In this document: positions 39,682-49,414 of the stretch, piece after piece | How positions within the stretch are numbered: the first letter of the stretch is position 1 | How the letters are laid out: every line of letters begins with the position of its first letter | DNA from: Lactobacillaceae bacterium | Lineage (GTDB): Bacteria > Pseudomonadota > Alphaproteobacteria > RF32 > CAG-239 | Direction of reading: 5' to 3' | Length of the DNA: 64,000 nt | Assembly (NCBI GenBank): GCA_031271345.1 | Contig: JAISVX010000005.1 | Location: 21,450 to 85,449, forward strand | Program-made: the position numbers and the translations under genes | Notes under the pieces: generated by a model | Databases searched by the model: none | Told to the model about the DNA's origin: nothing | Seen by the model: only the letters and a program-made list of their open reading frames with translations

Positions 39682-40722
39682 ATGACATACAATAGCTGGA
39701 CAAAGAAAGACCTAGAAGAAAAAAATGCACAGATGTTTGCGGCTGGAGCATTGTTAGCGCCTGTGTTTGTCGATTTTATAAAATGGTCGCTGGAACAAAC
39801 CAAGCGCCCTGCCTATTGTTTATTGCGCGATGGGCAGCCTATCTATGACATAGCGCAGCTTCTTAAAGATACGCCCGAATTTGAGCCGGTTCGCAAATGG
39901 AAAACCAAATTTCTCACAAGGTCAATGGTAAACTCATTAGAAAACCAAGATGCCGCAAAAACTTTAAATTATTTAAAATCCGAAGGTCTGACTCAGGATA
40001 AATATGTTTTTCTTGACACTGGATACCAAGGAAGCATACAGAGAGCATTAAAAAATGACTATAATGTCAATTCGCAGTCTTTGTTTATGTTTTACTTCCG
40101 TCCGGGCGAGCATAATGACAGCAATGACATTATAAAAGGATACAGAGATAAAACAAATTTTGATGAAAGAACAACGGTTAAATTCTGCTGCCAAATATTT
40201 GAGAATCTCCCCAAGATTCATAATCCTCACCCGGGACTTGCGCTGAAAGAAGAATCCGAAAAAACGAACGAGGAATCCAAAAACGAATGGCTAAAAAGAA
40301 GAATATCGAAATTGAAAAAAGCCATAATCGGTTCCGAAGACCTCGAGACTGTTTTGGTTAGCAAGCCTGTGCTGGAATCTTCAAAACAAGAGCAGGAGTT
40401 TTATAATAGCTTTATAAAAGGAGCCGCCGCTTATGTAAGCTTAATAAAAAACCAAAGAAAAATTTCTGAAACCGGCAAAATGGCTGAAGATATTTTAACC
40501 GACACAAAAATCCAAGATGTTTTAATAGATGTTTTGCGCCTGGAAGATACTGCCAGCGAACAAGATGATAAAATGAATCTTACAAAAGGCATATATAAAA
40601 AAGCAAATAAATCTACCGACATTGAGGAAATGCAAAAAAATACATTCTTAAATTGGGGAATTCTAAACAAAGAATACTCCGCATTATCAGGAAAAAGCTT
40701 AAGAGATAAAGAACTTTTGTAA
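39682..40722 (+). CDS. Uncharacterised 346-aa protein (HAD-like?)
   Basis: YCLLRDGQPIYDIAQLL...YVFLDTGYQGSIQRAL. Confidence 0.45.
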   Translation: MTYNSWTKKDLEEKNAQMFAAGALLAPVFVDFIKWSLEQTKRPAYCLLRDGQPIYDIAQLLKDTPEFEPVRKWKTKFLTRSMVNSLENQDAAKTLNYLKSEGLTQDKYVFLDTGYQGSIQRALKNDYNVNSQSLFMFYFRPGEHNDSNDIIKGYRDKTNFDERTTVKFCCQIFENLPKIHNPHPGLALKEESEKTNEESKNEWLKRRISKLKKAIIGSEDLETVLVSKPVLESSKQEQEFYNSFIKGAAAYVSLIKNQRKISETGKMAEDILTDTKIQDVLIDVLRLEDTASEQDDKMNLTKGIYKKANKSTDIEEMQKNTFLNWGILNKEYSALSGKSLRDKELL

Positions 40723-40725
40723 ATT

Positions 40726-41166
40726 TTATTCCCTGTGATAAGGATGACCGAAGATTATTGTCTGCAAGCGGTATATTTGCTCGACTAAAACCGCTCTCAT
40801 CAAGATATGAGGCAAAGTAAGCTTTCCAAAAGAAAGAATTAAATCGGCTTTTTTTCTGGTTTCTTCAAGATGCCCGTCCGCACCGCCGATTAAAAAACAT
40901 ATTTCCGAAGTTCCCGATACCTGCCATTTTTCTATTTTTTTTGCAAGCTCCATGCTGCTGAGGTTTTCGCCTCTTTCATCAAGCGCTATTACCTTAGCGT
41001 TATTAGGGATTGAATTTTGCAAAAATTTCGCTTCTTCCGCCTGATTTGCATTGTCCATTTCTTTAATCTGCAAATCCCAGTTAAGGCGTTTTTTATATTC
41101 TTCAATAACCTCCGCTTCGGGAGATTTCTTTTTTAATTTACCTATTGCAAGAATTGTGATTTTCAT
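40726..41166 (-). CDS. rlmH: 23S rRNA (pseudouridine1915-N3)-methyltransferase
   Basis: ALDERGENLSS, CFLIGGADGH, LILSFGKLTLPHILMRAVLVEQIYRL..HPYHRE. Confidence 0.95.
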   Translation of the reverse strand: MKITILAIGKLKKKSPEAEVIEEYKKRLNWDLQIKEMDNANQAEEAKFLQNSIPNNAKVIALDERGENLSSMELAKKIEKWQVSGTSEICFLIGGADGHLEETRKKADLILSFGKLTLPHILMRAVLVEQIYRLQTIIFGHPYHRE

Positions 41167-41227
41167 TTTTTATCCTCTCTAAGCCTCAGTTATACATTAC
41201 ATTTTGAACAAAATCCATTGAATAAAG

Positions 41228-41256
41228 TTGACAAAACTTTTGGCAAATGATATTCT
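41228..41256 (+). promoter_or_regulatory. Sigma-70-type promoter, near-identical to 15028-15056
   Basis: TTGACA-17 nt-TATTCT; about 24 of 29 nt shared with 15028-15056. Confidence 0.7.
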
Positions 41257-41295
41257 TACACTACAAAAATATTACTAATTTAATCTCACAAAACT

Positions 41296-41889
41296 ATGTG
41301 CATACAATTTTTGGAAAGAAAGCGGGAAGTGAGAAAAACGAACAACCTGCGTATGGGAGCAATTGAGAGAATAAATCTCTATGCCGGACTTGAAAAGGAA
41401 GTTATTGCCAAGAGGAACTCACTGCTCCGCAATGGCACGCCCGAAAAAGACATCATCGGTCTTGACTATCCTGAGCCAATGCTGATTATCGCCCTTGATG
41501 AGCCGATTTTTAACAAATTTGAGTTCATCAATGCGCTCAAAATCTTTATCTCTGGCCATATCAGCGATGAAGAACTCTGCATGGGAGAGAAAAAAGGATG
41601 GCGCTACGGCAAATTCTATTGCCGCGTAAACGACAACAAAATTTACTGCGATGCCGACGTTTCTCCAGACACTCCCGAAAACTGTGAAAAGATGAGAGCA
41701 GAAATGTTCTGCTATCCTGACGACTCTCTGTTTTTTGAGTTCAGCTTTTGCGACAAAAGAAAAGAAATCACTTCAATCTCGTTAAAGCAAAAACTAGGTA
41801 AAGACAATATTCGCACGCTCTTTACCAAGCAAAACACGGAAAGGTTATCCGCTGAGGAAATTGACGCGACAGCTTCGGTTTATATTTAA
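41296..41889 (+). CDS. Uncharacterised 197-aa protein
   Basis: ORF with own promoter and downstream hairpin; family not recognised. Confidence 0.5.
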   Translation: MCIQFLERKREVRKTNNLRMGAIERINLYAGLEKEVIAKRNSLLRNGTPEKDIIGLDYPEPMLIIALDEPIFNKFEFINALKIFISGHISDEELCMGEKKGWRYGKFYCRVNDNKIYCDADVSPDTPENCEKMRAEMFCYPDDSLFFEFSFCDKRKEITSISLKQKLGKDNIRTLFTKQNTERLSAEEIDATASVYI

Positions 41890-41944
41890 ACAAAACGAAG
41901 TTTTCATAATAAAAAAGCGACCTCTAAGGCCGCTTTTTTATTTT

Positions 41945-42331
41945 TTATTTAACTTTCTCAGGTTTTGCTGTAATCAGAGCTTTCCACATTTTTTCCAAAT
42001 TATAAAACTCTCGCACCTCCGGCTTAAAGATATGAACAATCACATCAAAAGCGTCAATCAAAACCCAGTCTGCTTTTTCTTCGCCCTCGGTTGAAGAAAC
42101 AAAGCCCTGTTTTTTCAAATCTTCCTGAAGATGCTCCGCTAAAGAAGCTACATGTCTTTGAGATGTTCCGCTTGCCACAACCATATAGCTTGCTATAGAA
42201 GTTTTTCCCCTCAGGTCAATAACTTCAACATCTTCAGCCTTATTATCATCCAAAGATTTTTTTACAATCTCTAAAATTTTGTCATCCACCGCCAATTCAG
42301 TTTCAATTTTTTTAGCCGCGCTTCTTGCCAA
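41945..42331 (-). CDS. rsfS: Ribosome silencing factor
   Basis: DLRGKTSIASYMVVASGTSQRHVASLAEHL...DWVLIDAFDVIVHIF. Confidence 0.93.
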   Translation of the reverse strand: MARSAAKKIETELAVDDKILEIVKKSLDDNKAEDVEVIDLRGKTSIASYMVVASGTSQRHVASLAEHLQEDLKKQGFVSSTEGEEKADWVLIDAFDVIVHIFKPEVREFYNLEKMWKALITAKPEKVK

Positions 42332-42348
42332 GTCTCTAACTCCTTATA

Positions 42349-43437
<1,089 letters not shown>

Positions 43438-43472
43438 TCACCCCCTCCAACCTTTATTTTTTTATAGTCGAA

Positions 43473-43724
43473 TTATTCTGTAACTACGGAAACAAACATT
43501 CCTCTAGCTTTTCTTTTAAATTCAACTTTGCCTTCGGCAACAGCAAAAATTGTGTGATCGCGACCTATACCAACATTATCACCCGGGTGATATTTGGTAC
43601 CGCGCTGACGAATGATTATGTTACCTGAAATAACCGCTTCGCCGCCAAACTTTTTAACACCTAAACGACGTCCGATTGAATCGCGTCCGTTTGATGAGCT
43701 GCCGCCTGATTTCTTATGTGCCAT
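43473..43724 (-). CDS. rpmA: 50S ribosomal protein L27
   Basis: [29 protein letters not shown]. Confidence 0.98.
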   Translation of the reverse strand: MAHKKSGGSSSNGRDSIGRRLGVKKFGGEAVISGNIIIRQRGTKYHPGDNVGIGRDHTIFAVAEGKVEFKRKARGMFVSVVTE

Positions 43725-43742
43725 AGTATTATCTCCTCAATA

Positions 43743-44111
43743 TTACTCGCCAGCTGCTTCAGAAGCTGAAGCTTTCGCAACTTTTGGTTTGCTAGCTGTC
43801 TTACCAACAATGTCGGTAATTTTAACTAATGTAATTTCTTGTCTGTGACCATTTTTACGACGATAATTATGTCTTCTTTTCTTTTTGAAAATGATAACTT
43901 TTTTGTCTTTAGCCTGCTTAACAACCTGACCTTTAACAGAAGCGCCGGAAACCAATGGAGAACCAATAGTTTCACCAAGTGCTAAAACTTCGTTGAAAAC
44001 AACCTCTGAACCTTCGTCGCCAGTGATTTTTTCAATTTTAATGAGGTCGCCGCCGGCAACTTTGTATTGCTTTCCGCCTGTTTTAATTACTGCGTACATC
44101 TTTATATCCAC
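43743..44111 (-). CDS. rplU: 50S ribosomal protein L21
   Basis: [37 protein letters not shown]. Confidence 0.97.
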   Translation of the reverse strand: MDIKMYAVIKTGGKQYKVAGGDLIKIEKITGDEGSEVVFNEVLALGETIGSPLVSGASVKGQVVKQAKDKKVIIFKKKRRHNYRRKNGHRQEITLVKITDIVGKTASKPKVAKASASEAAGE

Positions 44112-44179
44112 CTAATTTATTTTTAAACATAAAACGTTGTTTGCAATATACATAAGATTTTTAAGCTGTCAACAAGAAT

Positions 44180-44662
44180 CTATAAGAAATTTTTATCTTT
44201 TTTATTTCTATTTAAAACCCTGTGGAACTCCGGCTTCATAAAACGTCCCCTCCACAGTCCTCTCTTGTTTTCTCTCGCTTCCCGCTGTGCTTTGACATAA
44301 GTTTTTTCCTCGCTTCTATATAGCACCGCCCAGCCGGATTTTAAGAGCTCAATATTTATGTTAAGCTCTTCCGTAAAACACTCGCTTAAATTTCTGTCAT
44401 AGATGTCTTTTCCAAGCTTGACACACTCTATTTTCCCGCCGTTTATAATTTCAACCAGAGCGTTTTTTGCTTCTTCGCTGCAGTCATAAATGATTTCTTC
44501 CTCGTCAAAACATATCTGACGATATTCTGGAGCGTCGACTCCTATCAACCTTACTTCGCTGTCGTTAATAATCAGACTATCGCCGTCTAAAACTTTGACA
44601 TCCGCAAAAGCGGTCAGCGGATAAACTAAAAATACCAGTAAAAATTTTAAAATATGTTTCAT
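44180..44662 (-). CDS. Secreted thermonuclease (SNase-like) protein
   Basis: VLDGDSLIINDSEVRLIGVDAPEYRQ SNase pattern; signal peptide. Confidence 0.85.
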   Translation of the reverse strand: MKHILKFLLVFLVYPLTAFADVKVLDGDSLIINDSEVRLIGVDAPEYRQICFDEEEIIYDCSEEAKNALVEIINGGKIECVKLGKDIYDRNLSECFTEELNINIELLKSGWAVLYRSEEKTYVKAQREARENKRGLWRGRFMKPEFHRVLNRNKKDKNFL

Positions 44663-44857
44663 ATATAACTCTCATAAATTTCATTATTTCTCTTCTTATA
44701 TTATATTTTTTGCAAAAAAACAAAAAAAAGTAATATAAGATTAAGAGTTTAATGCTAGAATGTGTTAAAATTACTGCGTAATAGCTAAAAATCTTTGTCA
44801 TTTAAGATTTTTTGTATTATGCTTAAGCTGAATTTCATAAAAAAGGAATAAGAAGTC

Positions 44858-45643
44858 GTGTATAAAAAAATATTAGCTTTATCTCTGTTAGCTTTGATGT
44901 CTACCGGCTGTGTGGATTATCAAAACAATGAAAACTTTGAAAATGGAAACCTTAAAATGCCAAGCTCTGTGGTTGTCTGCAGGGCAAAGCAATGCGCTCC
45001 TGCCAAAGCTGCCATGTCCAGTGAATATATCTATAATAGTTTATCTCACCTGTTGACCAATAATAACCGTTCAAAAGCTCTGGTTTGCGAAAGTGATGGA
45101 GGAAGCAGAGTTTGTACCGAAGCTTTCGTTTCGCTTCCAGTAAAAGTCGGCATAACTCCAGCTCACATGTACATTGACTCTGTAAAAATCACTGATGTAA
45201 CGCTTGTCAAGGGCGCTCCTCAAATGAGTCTGGTTCTTAACTATAATGTTTCCATCAACGGTCAAACTCCAGAATGTACATCTTCCAAAACTTTATTATA
45301 TGTAAAAAGCTCGGACAATATAATTATGGAAGACAGCGGATACAACTGCAAAATGACTTCCATCGGCACAACATCAGTTAAAACCTTATTTGCGATTGAC
45401 TATATTGATTTGGATTATGGATATATCGGCGGCTACTACTCAATAGGTCTATCCGGACCGGCAAGCGGCGGCGGAACTGGATATATGCTAATAAGACTTG
45501 CCAAAGACGCTTACCCGTTAAGCCCTGCTTTGACAGCAAAAGGTGTAAACAAGCCAAGAGGCGGAGCAAACGGCTCAAGCATATTAAACACCGGACCATC
45601 TGAATCAACAGGCGGCGTAAAAATGTATCCGATAAAAAGATAA
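44858..45643 (+). CDS. Lipoprotein of unknown function
   Basis: LALMSTGCVDY lipobox. Confidence 0.55.
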   Translation: MYKKILALSLLALMSTGCVDYQNNENFENGNLKMPSSVVVCRAKQCAPAKAAMSSEYIYNSLSHLLTNNNRSKALVCESDGGSRVCTEAFVSLPVKVGITPAHMYIDSVKITDVTLVKGAPQMSLVLNYNVSINGQTPECTSSKTLLYVKSSDNIIMEDSGYNCKMTSIGTTSVKTLFAIDYIDLDYGYIGGYYSIGLSGPASGGGTGYMLIRLAKDAYPLSPALTAKGVNKPRGGANGSSILNTGPSESTGGVKMYPIKR

Positions 45644-45706
45644 ATGGATTATCAATAAAAAAAGCACCTTATCGGTGCTTTTTTTATTATTATTCAAAAC
45701 TTAATA

Positions 45707-46468
45707 CTAAGCCGAAACCGCCCTTCTTGGAACAAGAATGTTTCTAACGCCGATAAAATACAATATCGAGGCATTAGGACCAGCCAGCATACCTGAAACA
45801 TAATCGTTAAAAATGATTTTCTTTCCTTCGTAATCAGATAGAGAAATATTAATGAAATCCGTTGCAAAAAACTTGCCGTTATCCGAATTAGAATCACCTA
45901 AAAACTCCAGCGTCTCATCGCCGGAAACAAATTTTGCATATCTTACGGTAGATTTTAGAAAAGGAAACGCTTGCTTTTTCTCGGAAGAAGGAGAATCAAC
46001 AAGCTTTTCGTCAAAGATTATAAGTTTCCATTGTTTTAACTCGTCTTTTGAAAAATCCACGCCGCCGATAAACAGGCTGTTTTCCGCGCTTGAAGCTTGA
46101 AATATTTCAACGCGTCCGCTCTTTGTTACGATTTTTGTATTACCATAATCAACAGCCGATAATTCCTCAACAGCCATATTCAGACTATAATTAAAATCCA
46201 TGGACACATCTTCGGAAACATACGTTTTTTCTATATTAACGCCTTCGCCGCCAAAATCATCAATATCTATTTCTTCAATTTCTATTTCGTCAAAATCATC
46301 TGCTGAAACGCCGGCAGCTTCAAGTTCCAGAGGAGCGTCAACTGGAACCTCAATATACTCGTATTCAGAATCCTCAGGCAGTTCGTCGCCCTCTGAAATT
46401 TCGACGTATTCATATTCCCATTCTTCAGGGTTTTCTGTATTTTCAACTTTATCCGCTTCATCAGCCAT
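45707..46468 (-). CDS. Uncharacterised protein with very acidic N terminus
   Basis: First ~85 aa rich in E/D/Y. Confidence 0.5.
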   Translation of the reverse strand: MADEADKVENTENPEEWEYEYVEISEGDELPEDSEYEYIEVPVDAPLELEAAGVSADDFDEIEIEEIDIDDFGGEGVNIEKTYVSEDVSMDFNYSLNMAVEELSAVDYGNTKIVTKSGRVEIFQASSAENSLFIGGVDFSKDELKQWKLIIFDEKLVDSPSSEKKQAFPFLKSTVRYAKFVSGDETLEFLGDSNSDNGKFFATDFINISLSDYEGKKIIFNDYVSGMLAGPNASILYFIGVRNILVPRRAVSA

Positions 46469-46517
46469 GATTGTTTTTCCTTAAAAATTATTAAAGAAGT
46501 ATTTTCTAATATTATTA

Positions 46518-47879
46518 CTATAAGGGAATTGAGATGAGTACCCTCAAGCCTCCTAATGGACTATCAAGCAGTTCTATTTTTCCTCCGTGGGAGGTTATAA
46601 CGTCTTTTGCGATAGACAATCCCAGCCCGACACCGCCAGTCTCTTTATTTCTTGAGCCTTCCAGGCGATAAAAAGCTTTAAATACTTCGTCGCGTTTGCC
46701 AGCCGGAATCCCCGGACCATCATCGTCTACTTTTATTTCCATTTTGCGATTGTTGCTTTCTAAGCTAACAGAAACTGTTTTTCCATAAGTGAACGCGTTT
46801 GAAATAATGTTTGTCAAAGCTCTCTTCAATGCCTGCTCGCGACCTTGGATTGCGCTGACCTGATCATTGGTCGCATATCTTATCATCGCCTTAGTATTGC
46901 GGAATTTGTTGATTATGCTCAAAATTGTTTCGTTAACATCAATAAATGTCGATGGCTCTCCGCCCTCTCCGCTTACAAATGACAAGTATCCGTCAAGCAT
47001 TTTTTCCATTTCGGAAATATCGCTGATAAAATCGACCTTGTCTTCGCTGTCAGGTATCATTGCAAGTTGAAGCTTCATACGGGTCAGCGGAGTTCTCAAA
47101 TCATGAGAAACACCAGCCAGCATTTGGGTTCTTTCTGACATCTGGCGTTGAAGACGCTCTTTCATTTTTATAAACGCAATGCCGGCGCGCCTGACTTCCG
47201 ACGAACCATAAGGTTTGAAATCTTTGTTATCAATACCTTTACCAAAATCTTCCGCAGACTGCGCCAACTGCGCGATTGAGCGAACCTGTACCCTTAAAAA
47301 CAACGCCGCGACAACAAACAGCAGCAAGCCGGAGCCAATCATCCATGCGACGAACCCAAATGTTGATGTGCTGAAAATGTTTTTTGAAGATGTTGAAAAT
47401 TTATACGCGCCTTCATTTGCGTCAATCAAGACCGTTAAATCATGCCATTCTTTTGAGCCTCTGTTCAGATGAATGCTTGATATTTTATTTGGAAAATACT
47501 TTGCAAGAGACCCTTCCAAAAAGCCGGTAACAATTTTATTTGTATATGGCTCTCTATCAATATTTATTTCTCCATCTGGATAATATGTAAAATCAATATC
47601 CAGTTTTTGACTGGCAATAACACGCAGGCTGGCAATCTCTTCTGGATATTTTTCTGACAAAGCCACGATAAAAGACATATCGGAAACCAAGTTGTCAGAT
47701 AATCTTCTTCCAACTTTTGACCAGCTGCTGTCAAAGAACGCAAAAATCGAAACAACCTGAACAACCATCAGCGGAACAAAGATTAACAGCATTGTTCGGA
47801 AAAACAATGTCCGCGGCAAAAATTTATATTTTAACGCCTTTAACGAAGAATTTAATTTGTTTGGAAGTTTAATACGCAT
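46518..47879 (-). CDS. Sensor histidine kinase (EnvZ-like)
   Basis: GVSHDLRTPLTRMKLQLAM H-box; NAFTYG N-box; DDGPGIP; GGVGLGLSI. Confidence 0.92.
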   Translation of the reverse strand: MRIKLPNKLNSSLKALKYKFLPRTLFFRTMLLIFVPLMVVQVVSIFAFFDSSWSKVGRRLSDNLVSDMSFIVALSEKYPEEIASLRVIASQKLDIDFTYYPDGEINIDREPYTNKIVTGFLEGSLAKYFPNKISSIHLNRGSKEWHDLTVLIDANEGAYKFSTSSKNIFSTSTFGFVAWMIGSGLLLFVVAALFLRVQVRSIAQLAQSAEDFGKGIDNKDFKPYGSSEVRRAGIAFIKMKERLQRQMSERTQMLAGVSHDLRTPLTRMKLQLAMIPDSEDKVDFISDISEMEKMLDGYLSFVSGEGGEPSTFIDVNETILSIINKFRNTKAMIRYATNDQVSAIQGREQALKRALTNIISNAFTYGKTVSVSLESNNRKMEIKVDDDGPGIPAGKRDEVFKAFYRLEGSRNKETGGVGLGLSIAKDVITSHGGKIELLDSPLGGLRVLISIPL

Positions 47880-47896
47880 TCTTTAACTCCTAAGTT

Positions 47897-48586
47897 TTAA
47901 TCTGTAAGTAACATATATCCTTTTCCTCTTACAGTTTGTAAGTATCGAGGATTTTTCGAATCAACTTCGATTTTTCTGCGAAGTCTTGCTATTTGAACAT
48001 CTATTGAACGAGGGCTTTGTCCTGCGCCAAGAATCTCCGCAAGCTTTTCTCTCGTAAACACCTGAGCTGTTTTCTGCCCTAAAATAATCAACAAAGACTG
48101 CTCGACAGGCGTTATGTGTACGATATTTTCATCAATATCCATAAGTTCTTTTTTGTTTACGTCAAAGACATAATTGCCCAGCTTGAGCCTGTCTATTGGC
48201 TTTGCTTTTTCCGCAGGCTTTCTTTTTATTACATTTTTTATGCGCAGAACCAGCTCTTTAGGCTCAAAAGGCTTTGGAATATAATCGTCCGCGCCAAGCT
48301 CAAGACCGTTAATCCTGTCTCCAGTTTCACCCATGGCTGTAAGCATTATCACGGGAACGAAGCTTTCTTTTCTTAAATGCTGCAAAAACTCCAAACCTGT
48401 TTCATTCGGCATCATAATATCAACCACCAAGACATCAAACTCATAATCTTTCAGCCGGCTTCTCGCCTCACTGGTATCTTTAGCGACAGAAACATAAAAG
48501 TCATTGTCTCTCAAATATCTTTGAAGCAAAGAACGTAATCTGGTATCATCATCGACTACTAAAATATGTGATTTTTCAATGTGCAT
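47897..48586 (-). CDS. Response regulator, OmpR family
   Basis: HILVVDDDTRLRSLL...VVDIMMPNETGLE...winged HTH with QIARLRRKIEVDSKNPRYLQTVRGKGYML. Confidence 0.93.
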   Translation of the reverse strand: MHIEKSHILVVDDDTRLRSLLQRYLRDNDFYVSVAKDTSEARSRLKDYEFDVLVVDIMMPNETGLEFLQHLRKESFVPVIMLTAMGETGDRINGLELGADDYIPKPFEPKELVLRIKNVIKRKPAEKAKPIDRLKLGNYVFDVNKKELMDIDENIVHITPVEQSLLIILGQKTAQVFTREKLAEILGAGQSPRSIDVQIARLRRKIEVDSKNPRYLQTVRGKGYMLLTD

Positions 48587-48599
48587 ATTTTACAAAGCC

Positions 48600-49358
48600 T
48601 TATTTTGCCGTCTTCTTTACTGCTTTTGCAGATTTTGCTTTTTTAGATGGAGCCGCCTTTTTCTTTGGCGCTTTGTCTTTCTTTACAACTTCTTTCTTTG
48701 CCGCCGCTTTTGCCTTTTTAGCCGAAGCCTTAACGCTTTTTTTTGCGGCGTCTGTTTCGCTTACAGCTTTTGCAATTTCCGCTTTTTTATTTGATTTAGC
48801 TTTCTTATTGACCGACTTAACATAATCCAGACTTTTTTGAAAATATTCATATCCGGTGATAAATGTTAAGATACCCGCTATCCAAAGCAGCCCTTCGCCA
48901 AGATACCCAAAGAAAATAAGCCCCGGAACATATTTAAATAAAATCATCGCTAATGATGTCATTTGAAAACCTGTTTTCCATTTGGCTAATCTTGTTACAG
49001 GCATGCTGACTTTTACGTTTGCCAAAAACTCTCTTAAGCCCGAAACCAAAACCTCGCGGCATAAAATTACCATAACTGGAATGTAGCTTATCGGATGCAC
49101 CATACCGTTTGCAACTATGATTAATAAAGCGGATATTACCAAAAGCTTATCCGCTATCGGATCCAACAAACGACCAAATACAGAGGTTTCGTTTCTAACT
49201 CTTGCAAAATATCCGTCAAAATAGTCCGTTATTGCGGCCACAACAAAAAGAACAGCGGCTAACAAAGACCACCAAGCGCAATGAATATATACAGATAAAA
49301 AAATTACTGGAATTACAACAATCCTGGAAATTGTTAGAATGTTAGGCAAATTATACAC
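48600..49358 (-). CDS. pgsA: CDP-diacylglycerol-glycerol-3-phosphate 3-phosphatidyltransferase with Lys/Ala-rich tail
   Basis: NLPNILTISRIVVIPVI; DYFDGYFARVRNETSVFGRLLDPIADK CDP-alcohol phosphotransferase motif. Confidence 0.93.
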   Translation of the reverse strand: MYNLPNILTISRIVVIPVIFLSVYIHCAWWSLLAAVLFVVAAITDYFDGYFARVRNETSVFGRLLDPIADKLLVISALLIIVANGMVHPISYIPVMVILCREVLVSGLREFLANVKVSMPVTRLAKWKTGFQMTSLAMILFKYVPGLIFFGYLGEGLLWIAGILTFITGYEYFQKSLDYVKSVNKKAKSNKKAEIAKAVSETDAAKKSVKASAKKAKAAAKKEVVKKDKAPKKKAAPSKKAKSAKAVKKTAK

Positions 49359-49414
49359 GGCTGCTCCTTTATAATTATTGGTTTTTAAATATATGTAATG
49401 TTAAATTATTTTTT

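Noticed and set aside
48579-48825. Phe-rich plus-strand ORFs at the pgsA 3' end
   Set aside because: Direct antisense of the Lys/Ala-rich tail.
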